The position numbers and the translations under genes are program-made. Shown here one piece after another: positions 34,392-42,716 of a stretch of 64,000 nucleotides of DNA. The first letter of the stretch is position 1; each line of letters starts with the position of its first letter. The notes below the pieces were generated by a model. The model searched no databases, was not told the DNA's origin, and worked only from the letters and a program-made list of their open reading frames with translations. The DNA comes from Streptomyces sp. F001 (lineage in GTDB: Bacteria; Actinomycetota; Actinomycetes; Streptomycetales; Streptomycetaceae): assembly GCF_004187715.1 (NCBI RefSeq), contig NZ_QZWF01000015.1:87433-151432 (forward strand). Reading direction: 5' to 3'.

Positions 34392-36044
34392 TCATCCCGC
34401 ACGTCGATGCTGTTTGGGACGAGACCGTTTCTCGACGTACATCCGTTCGTCAGCGGATTTCAACACTTCGTCCGCCGTCATACCGCAGTGCGCCCATCCG
34501 ATACCGAAACTCGCCCCGACCCGGACGGCCCGTCCCTCGGCCCGGATCGGCTGGATGATCTCGTTCCGCAGCCGTACGGCGAGGTCCTGGGCGTCGGCCC
34601 GGCCGAGGCCGTCGGCGAGGATCACGAACTCGTCGCCGCCGAGCCGGGCGACGGTGTCGCCGTCGCGGACGCCGTTGCTGAGGCGGCGCGCGACCTCGAT
34701 GAGCACCGCGTCGCCCGCGTTGTGCCCGAACCGGTCGTTGATCGACTTGAAGCCGTCGAGGTCGCAGAAGAGGACCGCGAGCCCCTTGGTGCCGTCGTCG
34801 TGTTCACCCTCGGGGGCGATGGTGTGGACGTGGTGGTCGTAGACGTCGAAGACGTCCCGGCGCGCCGGGAAGTCGAAGCCGGCGTCGTAGGCGGGGTGGC
34901 CGTAGGCCGCGTCCTGGGAGTCGTGGACGGCGGGCAGGCCGGACTGCGGGCGCTGGCAGAGGCGGGCGGAGAGGCGGGAGCGCAGCTCGGCGGAGTTCGG
35001 CAGGCCGGTGAGGGAGTCGTGGGAGGCGCGGTGGGCGAGCTGGAGCTCGCGGCGCTTGCGCTCCTCGATGTCCTCGACGTGGGTGAGCAGGAAGCGGGGG
35101 CCGTCGGCGGCGTCGGCGACCACGGAGTTGCGCAGGGACACCCAGACGTAGGTGCCGTCGCGGCGGCCCAGGCGCAACTCGGCGCGGCCGCCCTCGGCGG
35201 AGGTGCGCAGCAGCGTGCCTATGTCCTCGGGGTGGACGAGGTCGGAGAAGGAGTAGCGGCGCATCGCGGAGGCGGGGCGGCCCAGCAGGCGGCACAGGGC
35301 GTCGTTGGTGCGCAGGATCCGGCCGTGCTGGTCGCCGCCCATCTCGGCGATGGCCATGCCGGAGGGGGCGTACTCGAAGGCCTGCCGGAAGCTCTCCTCG
35401 CTGGCCCGCAGGGCCTGCTGTTCGCGTTCCAGGCGGACCAGGGCGCGCTGCATATTCGCGCGTAGACGAGCGTTGCTGATGGCGATGGCGGCCTGGAAGG
35501 CGTACATCTGGAGCGCCTCGCGCCCCCACGCGCCGGGGCGGCGGCCGTTGCGCGGCCGGTCCACGGACAGGACGCCGATCAGTTCGCCGGAGGACGGGCC
35601 ACCCTGGGCGCCCGGCGCGTACATCGGGGCGAACAGCCGGTCGGAGGGGTGCCACTCGTCCTCGAAGCGGGGGGCGGGGCCCTCGGTGTACCACTGCGGG
35701 ACGTCGTCGTCGTCGAGGATCCAGCCCTCGGTGTGCGGGATGAAGATCAGGTCGCCCCAGGTCTCGCCCATGCCCAGTCGGCGCTCCCACGACTCGCGGG
35801 AGCCGACCCGGCCGGTGATCAGGGCCTCGGCGGCGGGGTTGCCGGAGAAGGCGGCGACGACGAGATCGCCGTCCGGGCGGACGAGGTTGACGCAGGCCAG
35901 CTCGTAGCCCAGGGCGGTGACGACGCCGTCCGCGACGGTCTGCAGCGTGTCGGCCAGGCTGCGTGCGGTGTTCATGTCCGCCATGACCTGGTGCAGCTGC
36001 CGCAGGGACGCAAGACGGACATACGGCTCCGACTCGGTCTCCAT
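34392..36044 (-). CDS. cdgB: Diguanylate cyclase, GAF-PAS-GGDEF (CdgB-like)
   Basis: A 550-residue soluble cyclase that makes c-di-GMP from two GTP; in Streptomyces c-di-GMP controls the switch from hyphae to spores via BldD. Order: N-terminal GAF-like domain (about 1-190), a linking helix (AFQAAIAISNARLRANMQRAL), a PAS domain with PAC segment (about 215-330, EDIEERKRREL) and a C-terminal GGDEF domain with intact active site ARLGGDEFVIL. No EAL domain is present. The layout matches S. coelicolor CdgB (SCO4281, from memory). ATG at 36044 is favoured by GGGAGG at good spacing; an upstream ATG at 36095 is possible. A Crp-type site lies upstream. Confidence 0.92.
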   Translation of the reverse strand: METESEPYVRLASLRQLHQVMADMNTARSLADTLQTVADGVVTALGYELACVNLVRPDGDLVVAAFSGNPAAEALITGRVGSRESWERRLGMGETWGDLIFIPHTEGWILDDDDVPQWYTEGPAPRFEDEWHPSDRLFAPMYAPGAQGGPSSGELIGVLSVDRPRNGRRPGAWGREALQMYAFQAAIAISNARLRANMQRALVRLEREQQALRASEESFRQAFEYAPSGMAIAEMGGDQHGRILRTNDALCRLLGRPASAMRRYSFSDLVHPEDIGTLLRTSAEGGRAELRLGRRDGTYVWVSLRNSVVADAADGPRFLLTHVEDIEERKRRELQLAHRASHDSLTGLPNSAELRSRLSARLCQRPQSGLPAVHDSQDAAYGHPAYDAGFDFPARRDVFDVYDHHVHTIAPEGEHDDGTKGLAVLFCDLDGFKSINDRFGHNAGDAVLIEVARRLSNGVRDGDTVARLGGDEFVILADGLGRADAQDLAVRLRNEIIQPIRAEGRAVRVGASFGIGWAHCGMTADEVLKSADERMYVEKRSRPKQHRRAG

Positions 36045-36171
36045 GCTCGCCCTCCCCCCGAGACCTCGCAGCGAATCAAGGGTTCTCTTCGGCATATCGC
36101 CCTTCAGCTTCCCGCCACTGAATCACAGCGCGCTGCCCACTCGGTACACAGGGTCAACAATTAATGTCCCT

Positions 36172-36187
36172 TGTGACTCAAGTCACA
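36172..36187. promoter_or_regulatory. Perfect Crp-type palindrome
   Basis: TGTGACTCAAGTCACA is a perfect palindrome with the Crp half-sites TGTGA and TCACA spaced six bases apart. It lies in an unusually AT-rich gap, 128 nt before the cdgB start and 150 nt before the flavin reductase gene, so it could act on either. Confidence 0.75.
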
Positions 36188-36336
36188 GTAGAACGTGAAC
36201 AATTGAGTGGGGTTTCTGTGTTTTTCCCGTGCGTTTACCGAACGCAAGCTTTGTAGCGGTGTCCTTCGCTGGTCCTACGACCGTGCTCGGGCTGAGGTCC
36301 GATGCGGGGGCACGCACCGGAGACTAGCGTTTCGGT

Positions 36337-36942
36337 GTGCTGAACACCCGCCGCCCCGCTCCGCCCGCCCGACTGCCCGCCCAACCCGCCCCCGCGGCCG
36401 ATGCCGCCGGGCATGCTGTGGGGGTGAGCAACGACGAGTTCAGGGCGGCCATGTCCCGGCTGGCGGCCGGTGTGGTCCTGGTGACCGCGAAGGAGCCGCC
36501 GCTCGACCCGGACGACCCGCAGGCGCCGAGTGGTGAGGACGTCGGCATGACGGCGACGGCCTTCATGTCGGTGTCCCTGGACCCACCCCTGGTCCTGGTC
36601 AGCCTGCGCGAGGGCTCCCGCATGGACGACCTGCTCGCCGAGCAGCCCCTGTGGGCGGTCTCGGTGCTCTCCGAGAGCCAGCGCCACATCGCCGGCCGCT
36701 TCGCCATGAAGGGCCGCATCAGCGACCGCCTGCTCTTCGAGGACATCCCCTACGTCCGCGGCGAGGCCAGCGGGGCACCCCTGGTCGGCGGCGCCCTGGC
36801 GACCCTGGAGTGCCGCACCGAACAGCGCGTCACGGCCGGCGACCACACGCTGGTGGTGGGCCGCGTCCTGACGGCCCGCCTCCCGAGCGCGGACGGCGGG
36901 CCGCTGACGTACTTCAAGGGGCGGTACCGGCAGCTGGGGTAG
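36337..36942 (+). CDS. Flavin reductase-like (FMN-binding split barrel) protein
   Basis: A protein of up to 201 residues of the flavin-reductase-like family, probably supplying reduced flavin to a partner or acting as an NAD(P)H:flavin oxidoreductase. Features are FRAAMSRLAAGVVLVTA near the start, GMTATAFMSVSLDPPLVLVS as the flavin-binding block, and GDHTLVVGRV near the C-terminus. GTG at 36337 or GTG at 36424 (which begins at SNDEFR) could be the start; the first 29 residues are Pro/Ala-rich and unlike the family, so the later start is plausible. No partner monooxygenase is nearby. Confidence 0.85.
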   Translation: MLNTRRPAPPARLPAQPAPAADAAGHAVGVSNDEFRAAMSRLAAGVVLVTAKEPPLDPDDPQAPSGEDVGMTATAFMSVSLDPPLVLVSLREGSRMDDLLAEQPLWAVSVLSESQRHIAGRFAMKGRISDRLLFEDIPYVRGEASGAPLVGGALATLECRTEQRVTAGDHTLVVGRVLTARLPSADGGPLTYFKGRYRQLG

Positions 36943-36943
36943 C

Positions 36944-37801
36944 TCAGCTGCCGGCGGACCACCCCAGGGTGATGTCCAGCCGGGACAGCTCTGCCGGGTC
37001 GGTGACACCCTCGATGACGGCGATCCGGTCCCGTACGAACCTGAAGATCGTCGCCCGCTCGACGCGTCCGTCGGCGGAGAGCACCACAAGTCCGGTGGCC
37101 CCGTCGACCAGAGCGGGCCGCCCGCTCCGGCCGAGGCGGGCGTAGCTGATGGCGCCCGAGGCGACCGCCGCCGCCCCGGTGTTCACACCGGCCTCGGAGC
37201 GGGCCACCACATCCGGGTCGAGCACCTCCAGCAGCCCGTCGAAGTCCCCGCCCCGCGCCGCGGCGAGGAAGGCGTCGACGACCTGCCGCTGCCGTACGAG
37301 ATCGGCATCGGGCGCCGGAGCGCCCTGCACCCGGCGCCGGGCCCGGCTGGCCAGCTGCCGGGCCGCCGTCGGCGTACGGCCCACGATGGCGGCGACCTCC
37401 TCGTACGGCACGGCGAACAGGTCGTGCAGCACGAAGGCCAGCCGCTCGGCCGGGGTCAGCGTCTCCAGGACGACGAGCAGGGCGACGCCCACCGAGTCGG
37501 CGAGCAGCGCGTCCTGCTCGGGGTCGGCTCCGGCGGCGGGGACCGGCGCGCCCGCGTCCAGCGACTCCTCCGCGCGGGACTTGCGGGAGCGCAGCATGTC
37601 CAGGCACACCCGGCCCACCACGGTCGTCAGCCAGCCGCCGAGGTTGCCGACCTCCCGGGTGTCGCTGCGGCTCAGCCGGAACCAGGCCTCCTGCACCGCG
37701 TCGTCGGCCTCGGCGAGCGAGCCGAGCATGCGGTAGGCCACGGCACGCAGATGCGTGCGGTGTGCCTCGAAGCGCTCGGCAAGGAAGTCGTCGTCGCCCA
37801 T
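36944..37801 (-). CDS. sigJ: ECF sigma factor with SnoaL-like C-terminal domain (SigJ/ECF41 type)
   Basis: A 285-residue sigma factor. Region 2 (FEAHRTHLRAVAYRMLGS... DDAVQEAWFRL), region 4 (LTPAERLAFVLHDLFAVPYEE) and a C-terminal SnoaL-like extension (about 165-285) identify the ECF41 group, in which the extension, not a separate anti-sigma factor, adjusts activity. ATG at 37801. ECF41 genes often neighbour oxidoreductases of their regulon; here the convergent flavin reductase is one base away. The symbol is by likeness to SigJ. Confidence 0.88.
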   Translation of the reverse strand: MGDDDFLAERFEAHRTHLRAVAYRMLGSLAEADDAVQEAWFRLSRSDTREVGNLGGWLTTVVGRVCLDMLRSRKSRAEESLDAGAPVPAAGADPEQDALLADSVGVALLVVLETLTPAERLAFVLHDLFAVPYEEVAAIVGRTPTAARQLASRARRRVQGAPAPDADLVRQRQVVDAFLAAARGGDFDGLLEVLDPDVVARSEAGVNTGAAAVASGAISYARLGRSGRPALVDGATGLVVLSADGRVERATIFRFVRDRIAVIEGVTDPAELSRLDITLGWSAGS

Positions 37802-37890
37802 GTGTCCTGTGTCCCCAGCCCTCGTAGCGGACCACCGTCAGTGGCATTCCACTGCCCTGACGGATCCGGCAGGGCACATGTGACAGCGTC

Positions 37891-38328
37891 CTATCCCCAG
37901 TCGCGGCCCGACCGCCCCCGCTTGGTCTCCGAGCGCTGCTTCTTCTCCCGCAGCCGGCGTTCGTTGATGCCGCGCGGTATGCGGGTCGGCTTGCGGGGCT
38001 TGGGCGGGGGCGCGGTCGCCTCGGCGAGGAGTGCTGCGAGGCGTACGGCGGCGGTCTCGCGGTTGCGCCACTGGGACCGGTGCTCGGAGGCACGGACCGC
38101 GATGACGCCGTCGACCAGGCGTCCGGCCAGCCGCTCCAGTGCGCGTCGCTTCCACACCTCGGGCAGCGCCTCGGTCGCGGCGAGGTCGAAACGCAGTTCG
38201 ACCTGGGAGTCACTCGTGTTGACGTGCTGCCCGCCCGGCCCCGAGGAGCGCGAGAAACGCCACTGGAGCTCGGCCTCGGGCAGCGAGACGGAGCCTCGGA
38301 TGAGGTAGGGACCGGACATGGGTGACAT
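37891..38328 (-). CDS. arfB: Alternative ribosome-rescue factor ArfB (peptidyl-tRNA hydrolase)
   Basis: A 145-residue class I release-factor-like protein that frees ribosomes stalled at mRNA ends by hydrolysing peptidyl-tRNA. The GGQ loop SRSSGPGGQHVN is near residues 26-37, and the basic Lys/Arg-rich C-terminal tail (about 115-145) that would enter the mRNA channel is present. There is no stop-codon recognition domain, as expected. The ATG at 38328 or a second ATG four codons later may be used. Confidence 0.93.
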   Translation of the reverse strand: MSPMSGPYLIRGSVSLPEAELQWRFSRSSGPGGQHVNTSDSQVELRFDLAATEALPEVWKRRALERLAGRLVDGVIAVRASEHRSQWRNRETAAVRLAALLAEATAPPPKPRKPTRIPRGINERRLREKKQRSETKRGRSGRDWG

Positions 38329-38488
38329 GTTCCCGCCTGGAGTGGGCGCGAGTCACGCGAATATCGCCGGAGGTAAAGAAAGTAAAGAGCCGGGAACCCG
38401 GGGCACCTCCCTCCGCGTTCATAGAGGTAGCTGTAGCTTCAGTACCGCACACGCATAGCGCACGCATCGAGGGAAGGAACTCCCGACC

Positions 38489-39064
38489 ATGGCTGTAAGC
38501 CTGTCCAAGGGTGGCAACGTCTCGCTCACCAAGGAGGCTCCGGGCCTGACCGCCGTCACCGTGGGCCTCGGCTGGGACGTCCGCACCACCACCGGCACCG
38601 ACTTCGACCTCGACGCGTCCGCGATCGCGGTCAACACGCAGGGCAAGGTGTACTCCGACCAGCACTTCGTCTTCTTCAACAACAAGCAGACGCCGGACCA
38701 GACGATCGTCCACACGGGCGACAACCTCACTGGTGAGGGCGCCGGCGACGACGAGCAGATCAACGTCAACCTGGCCGGCCTCCCGGCCGACATCGACAAG
38801 ATCGTCTTCCCGGTCTCCATCTACGACGCCGAGACCCGCTCGCAGAACTTCGGCCAGGTCCGCAACGCCTACATCCGCATCGTCAACCAGGCCGGCGGCA
38901 CCGAGATCGCCCGCTACGACCTCTCCGAGGACGCGGCCACCGAGACCGCCATGGTCTTCGGCGAGCTCTACCGCAACGGCGCCGAGTGGAAGTTCCGCGC
39001 CGTCGGCCAGGGCTACGCCTCGGGCCTGGTGGGCATCGCCCAGGACTTCGGCGTGAACGTCTGA
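38489..39064 (+). CDS. terD: TerD family calcium-binding stress protein
   Basis: A 191-residue TerD-domain protein. The beta-sandwich calcium site residues are in DFDLDASAIAV and in GDDEQINVNL (about residues 87-96). Family members act in tellurite resistance, phage resistance and, in Streptomyces, calcium-linked development; the biochemical role is unsettled. ATG at 38489 with GGAAGGAA upstream. From memory it corresponds to SCO4277. A strong terminator follows. No other ter genes are nearby. Confidence 0.93.
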   Translation: MAVSLSKGGNVSLTKEAPGLTAVTVGLGWDVRTTTGTDFDLDASAIAVNTQGKVYSDQHFVFFNNKQTPDQTIVHTGDNLTGEGAGDDEQINVNLAGLPADIDKIVFPVSIYDAETRSQNFGQVRNAYIRIVNQAGGTEIARYDLSEDAATETAMVFGELYRNGAEWKFRAVGQGYASGLVGIAQDFGVNV

Positions 39065-39080
39065 TTGACGCCCGGACCTC

Positions 39081-39123
39081 GACGGAGCCCCCGCCGCGCC
39101 TTTTTGCGGGCGGGGGCTCCGTC
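39081..39123. terminator. Strong terminator after terD
   Basis: Fifteen-base perfect arms (39081-39095 / 39109-39123) with a 13-nt loop lie between convergent terD and the bacteriocin operon, so it may serve both. Confidence 0.85.
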
Positions 39124-39152
39124 TGTCCGAGGTCCGGTCCTCGGAAGGCCGT

Positions 39153-39278
39153 TCAGAAGATCGAGAGTCCGAGCCGGCCCAGGATCGTGCCGGCGTGCGT
39201 GCCGTAGATCGAGAAGACCACCAGGGCGGCGATGAGGACGAGGCCTGCGGCCAGGCTCCAGGTGAGGCGCGAGTTCAT
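39153..39278 (-). CDS. 41-residue membrane peptide, end of bacteriocin operon
   Basis: A short reading frame starting ATG at 39278 and ending TGA at 39153. It reads MNSRLTWSLAAGLVLIAALV (first 20 residues), a hydrophobic helix to about residue 25, then GTHAGTILGRLGLSIF. The ATG overlaps the stop of the ABC ATPase (ATGA), implying coupled translation, and an AAAGG lies about eight bases upstream. Third positions are mainly G/C as in real genes here. It could be a small subunit of the exporter, an immunity peptide or a membrane-active peptide; I know no named family. Confidence 0.7.
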   Translation of the reverse strand: MNSRLTWSLAAGLVLIAALVVFSIYGTHAGTILGRLGLSIF

Positions 39279-39967
39279 GCGTACTGCCTTTCTTGGGGGG
39301 ATGTGGGGGGAGGCGCCGTGACGGGCACCGGATGCGTGTCGCTTCCGGCCGTCAGGACGCTGTCGCAGCGATCGCGGACCGTGTCGTCGTGGGTGGCGAT
39401 GACGACCGCGCAGCCGTCCTCGCTCATCGCGCGGAGGACGTCGACGACCATGGTGGTGTTGTCGTGGTCGAGGGCGCCGGTGGGTTCGTCGGCCAGGACC
39501 AGAGCGGGCTGCTTGACGATGAGCCGGGCCAGCGCGACACGCTGCTGCTCGCCGCCGCTGAGCCGGTGGACCTGCTCCTTCTCCCGGCCGGCCAGGCCCA
39601 CCCGGTCGAGGGCCTCGGCGACAGTCGGGGTGCCCTTCCGGGCGCGCCGCGGCTTCATGGCGACCTCAAGGTTGGCGGCGACGGTCGCGTTCTCGATCAG
39701 GGCGTAGTTCTGAAAGAGGTAGCCGAGGACGTCGCGCCGGAAGCGCCGGGTGGCGCGCGGGCCGAAGCCGGTGATGTCCCGCCCTTCGTGGCGGATCGCG
39801 CCGGAGGTCGGGGCGTCGAGCAGGCCCAGGCAGTTGAGCAGGGTCGACTTGCCGGAGCCGCTCGGGCCGACCAGGGCGAGCATCCGGCTGCGCTCCACGG
39901 TGAAGGTGAGACCGGACCAGAGGGTGCGCGGGCCGTAGGACTTCGACAGGTTTTCGATCTCGATCAC
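39275..39967 (-). CDS. ABC transporter ATPase, lactococcin 972 group
   Basis: A 230-residue ATPase. Walker A is GPSGSGKSTL, signature LSGGEQQRVALARL, Walker B ALVLADEPTGALDHDNT. It resembles the bacteriocin-export ABC ATPases that accompany lactococcin 972-type peptides and the MacB/LolD group. It lies 28 nt after the 696-residue membrane protein, its likely partner, and the two are thought to give self-immunity and/or export. A 41-residue membrane peptide gene overlaps its 3' end. Confidence 0.9.
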   Translation of the reverse strand: MIEIENLSKSYGPRTLWSGLTFTVERSRMLALVGPSGSGKSTLLNCLGLLDAPTSGAIRHEGRDITGFGPRATRRFRRDVLGYLFQNYALIENATVAANLEVAMKPRRARKGTPTVAEALDRVGLAGREKEQVHRLSGGEQQRVALARLIVKQPALVLADEPTGALDHDNTTMVVDVLRAMSEDGCAVVIATHDDTVRDRCDSVLTAGSDTHPVPVTAPPPTSPQERQYA

Positions 39968-39995
39968 GGGCGGGCTCCAGCGGGGCGGTGGGGGG

Positions 39996-42086
39996 TCACG
40001 ACTCGGTCGCTCCTTCCTTGACGATCAAGCGGTGGAAGACGACGAGGGCCACGAGCACCGCGATGGCCTCCACGGCGACGAGGGTGCCGGTGACGCCGAG
40101 GTCGAGGCCGGTGATCTCGACGGGTGCGCGGGGCGGCGGGATGCCGAGCGCGTCGTACCGTTCGAGGTCCTTGTTCTGCTGCCACACCTGGAAGGGGACC
40201 CACACGGCGAGCAGTACGGCGAGCAGTCCCTCCAGCGACAGGACCGTGCGGTGGACGGCGGTGAACCGCCAGCCACTGATGTGCCGGGCGAAGATCGCCT
40301 GAGCGTTCTTGCGGGAGTGCACGATGCAGACGCCGACGCCGGTGATGAGCAGGACCGCCAGGGCCACGCCCAGGTTGAACACCTGCAGCCGGAACTCGCC
40401 GACGAGGTCGCGGAGTTTGACCGCGGCGTTCTGGCCGACGGGCGTCATGGCCGTCACATACGTCTCCAGGTGGCGCTGCTCGATGGCGGCGGTGACGTCG
40501 TCGGGGTCGTGGAAGAGGACACTGCTCTTGCTGGCGTAGGCGGTGTAGCCCTTGTCGCTCAGGTACGGCGATCCGTCGGCGAAGGCGATGATGACGGGGT
40601 CGGTGACGAAGGAGTCGTCCGCGCCGGGGTTGGGGTCGGTGTGCGACTTGCCCTTGGGGTTGTAGGTGAAGACCCGCTGGTCGGCCTTGGTCTGCAGCGT
40701 CGTGATGTTCGCCGGGCGGACCTTGTCGGGGTCGCTCGGGCTGAGCAGTCCCGGGACCAGTTCGCGGAGTTGGTCGGTGTACGCGGCGAGGCCGGCCGGG
40801 ATCATCAGCCGGACCTGGGCGGGGTCGGCGGCGGCCGGGCGGTGGGGGCGCCCTGCCGGGTCGAGGACGGGCTGTTCGGTGAGGAAGGACTCGTTGACGA
40901 TCAGCACATCGCCCTGCGGCAGGCCCGCCCGCGGTGCCGACTGCTGGAGGTCGCGGTGTCCCGCGACGACGACCTGCCCCTCCTTGTCGGCCTGCCGGAG
41001 CCAGCCGCCCACCTTGGCCTCCAGGTCGCGCAGCGCAGCGTCGCTTCCCAGGCTGCCGTTGAGGGCGATCGACGTGGTGGCGCCGATCTTCGCGTAGGCC
41101 TTGCGGCTCTCCTCGCGGTTCAGGACGTCCTGGGCGGCCAGGACCAGGGCGGTGGCGATGCTGAGAGCGAGCAACAGCGCGGGGATCCGCATGGCGTACG
41201 CGCTGATCATCGCGGCCCGTGCGGGCAGTTCGCCCTTCAGGGCGCGCAGGATGCCGGTCTGGAACATCAGGTACAGCACGCCGGCCTGCGTGGCGAGGGC
41301 GATCAGACCGAGGGCGGCGGCACAGCCCAGGGTGAGCAGAGTGAACTGGCCGATCCAGGCCAGCCCGTTGTAGAGGCCGAGCAGCAGCACCACCAGGGCG
41401 GCCACCGCGGCACAGGCGATGGCGTAGAAGACCGCCACCTGCCGCAGGTCCCGCAGCAGGATCCCGCCGAACGACCCGCCCTGCAGGCGCTGTACGCCGT
41501 AGGCCTTGGCGTTGAGCATCACGCCGGCGCCGGTCATCGTGATGACGGCGAGCGCGACGACGATGAAGGAGCGGTGGAGGGCGGTGCCGGAGTAGGTCGT
41601 GGTCAGCTCGGCGACCGACTGCGGATGGTGGACCGCGGACGTCATCCCGAGGTCGGTGAACCTCTGAGCCAGCGAAGCGGCGGCCCGGTCGGAGCCGAAG
41701 ACGTAGTAGAAGCCCCGAGGGTCGCGCCGGCCGAGCTCGGCGACCGGGTGCACGTCGGTGCGGTAGCCGCGGTTGAACGCGGGATAGCCGTCGCTCAGCC
41801 AGTCGGCGTGCGGACCGCCGGGTGCCAGGTAGAGGTGGCGGCGGCTGTAGGGGTGGGTGAGGTCGGGGACCTCGCGGGCGATCGTCACCCGCTCCGCCTT
41901 TGCGAACTCCGCGATGTCACGGGTGACTTGGGAGCCGCTGGTGGACCCGTCGGTGTCCGTCACCCAGACCACGGCGGAGTGCCCCAGCGCCCAGTCCTCG
42001 TCGAGGCTGCGCAGGAGAAGGAACGCCAGAATCGCGGAGTACGCCAGTGCAACGGCGTGAACGAACTTGATACCTCTGTGCAGCAT
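39996..42086 (-). CDS. Bacteriocin-associated integral membrane protein (lactococcin 972 immunity/permease type)
   Basis: A 696-residue protein of the DUF1430-like bacteriocin-associated family. Helices: one at the N-terminus (about 9-27), four near 175-290, one near 305-325, and three at the C-terminus (about 565-585, 615-635, 655-680), with large outside regions between (27-170 and 330-560). The layout recalls FtsX/MacB-type permeases. With the downstream ATPase it would form a pump protecting the producer or aiding release of the peptide encoded just upstream. ATG at 42086. Confidence 0.87.
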   Translation of the reverse strand: MLHRGIKFVHAVALAYSAILAFLLLRSLDEDWALGHSAVVWVTDTDGSTSGSQVTRDIAEFAKAERVTIAREVPDLTHPYSRRHLYLAPGGPHADWLSDGYPAFNRGYRTDVHPVAELGRRDPRGFYYVFGSDRAAASLAQRFTDLGMTSAVHHPQSVAELTTTYSGTALHRSFIVVALAVITMTGAGVMLNAKAYGVQRLQGGSFGGILLRDLRQVAVFYAIACAAVAALVVLLLGLYNGLAWIGQFTLLTLGCAAALGLIALATQAGVLYLMFQTGILRALKGELPARAAMISAYAMRIPALLLALSIATALVLAAQDVLNREESRKAYAKIGATTSIALNGSLGSDAALRDLEAKVGGWLRQADKEGQVVVAGHRDLQQSAPRAGLPQGDVLIVNESFLTEQPVLDPAGRPHRPAAADPAQVRLMIPAGLAAYTDQLRELVPGLLSPSDPDKVRPANITTLQTKADQRVFTYNPKGKSHTDPNPGADDSFVTDPVIIAFADGSPYLSDKGYTAYASKSSVLFHDPDDVTAAIEQRHLETYVTAMTPVGQNAAVKLRDLVGEFRLQVFNLGVALAVLLITGVGVCIVHSRKNAQAIFARHISGWRFTAVHRTVLSLEGLLAVLLAVWVPFQVWQQNKDLERYDALGIPPPRAPVEITGLDLGVTGTLVAVEAIAVLVALVVFHRLIVKEGATES

Positions 42087-42174
42087 CGATTGGCCTAGGT
42101 CAGGGGTGGTTCACTGGACGAGTGGCCCGCCCGGAGGGGGACTGGAGATCACCACCAGGGCGGACCACTCGCTG

Positions 42175-42205
42175 CCGGGGCCGAGCGATCAGGCTCGGCC
42201 CCCGG
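42175..42205. terminator. Hairpin directly after the bacteriocin gene
   Basis: CCGGGG-CCGAGC (42175-42186) pairs with GCTCGGCCCCCGG (about 42193-42205) with one bulged base. It begins at the bacteriocin stop codon and probably acts as a leaky terminator or 3' stabiliser, giving more peptide than immunity mRNA. Confidence 0.65.
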
Positions 42206-42496
42206 TCAGCAGCTGGTGTTCCAGTAAGACTTGTTGCCGCTCAGAGCGACGTCGGCCTGAGCGAAGGACCAGGAGCCCTTGGCGGCCTCGTCGCTGTCGA
42301 TGTACTCGCCGACGGCGGTCGAGCCGTGGCACTTGGTGCCGTGGTAGTAGTCCGACCACACGATGGCGGTGCCGGCGCCGTAGTCCCACGTGCCGCCGCC
42401 CGCGCTCACCACGGTCGCCATGGCCGGGGCGGCACCGGCGACGACGAGGGCACCGGTCACAGCCGCAAGCTTGATACCGCGCTTGATGTTCACCAT
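42206..42496 (-). CDS. Lactococcin 972 family bacteriocin precursor
   Basis: A 96-residue secreted peptide. A Sec signal (about 1-27, KRGIKLAAVTGALVVAG then AMA) is followed by a ~69-residue mature peptide with family blocks GGTWDYG, WSDYYHG, HGSTAVG, AAKGSWSFAQAD and SYWNTSC. Lactococcin 972 binds lipid II and blocks septum formation in lactococci; this relative probably acts on cell walls of competing or sibling bacteria. ATG at 42496 is chosen for the signal peptide; GTG one codon later is possible. It heads the operon with the membrane protein, ATPase and a 41-aa peptide. Two cysteines (TKCHG and the final residue) might form a disulfide. Confidence 0.9.
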   Translation of the reverse strand: MVNIKRGIKLAAVTGALVVAGAAPAMATVVSAGGGTWDYGAGTAIVWSDYYHGTKCHGSTAVGEYIDSDEAAKGSWSFAQADVALSGNKSYWNTSC

Positions 42497-42716
42497 CAAC
42501 TCGCTTTCGTTCAGACAGGATTGACAGGTGATCGACGTCGACCGATCTTGATCGCGATGATCATGGCGGACCATGAAGGAATAATCAAAAAATTTTGATG
42601 AGACCGGCATCACATGGTCACGGCGTGAAGGGCTGCCGGAGGACGTGACGGCCAGGGCCTGACCGACCGGCCCTCACCTCGACGCCGTCCACGCCGAGGG
42701 CGGCATCCTCAACTCC

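Noticed and set aside
34300..36340. c-di-GMP riboswitch near cdgB
   Set aside because: No GEMM-like conserved core was seen; the notable element is the Crp palindrome.
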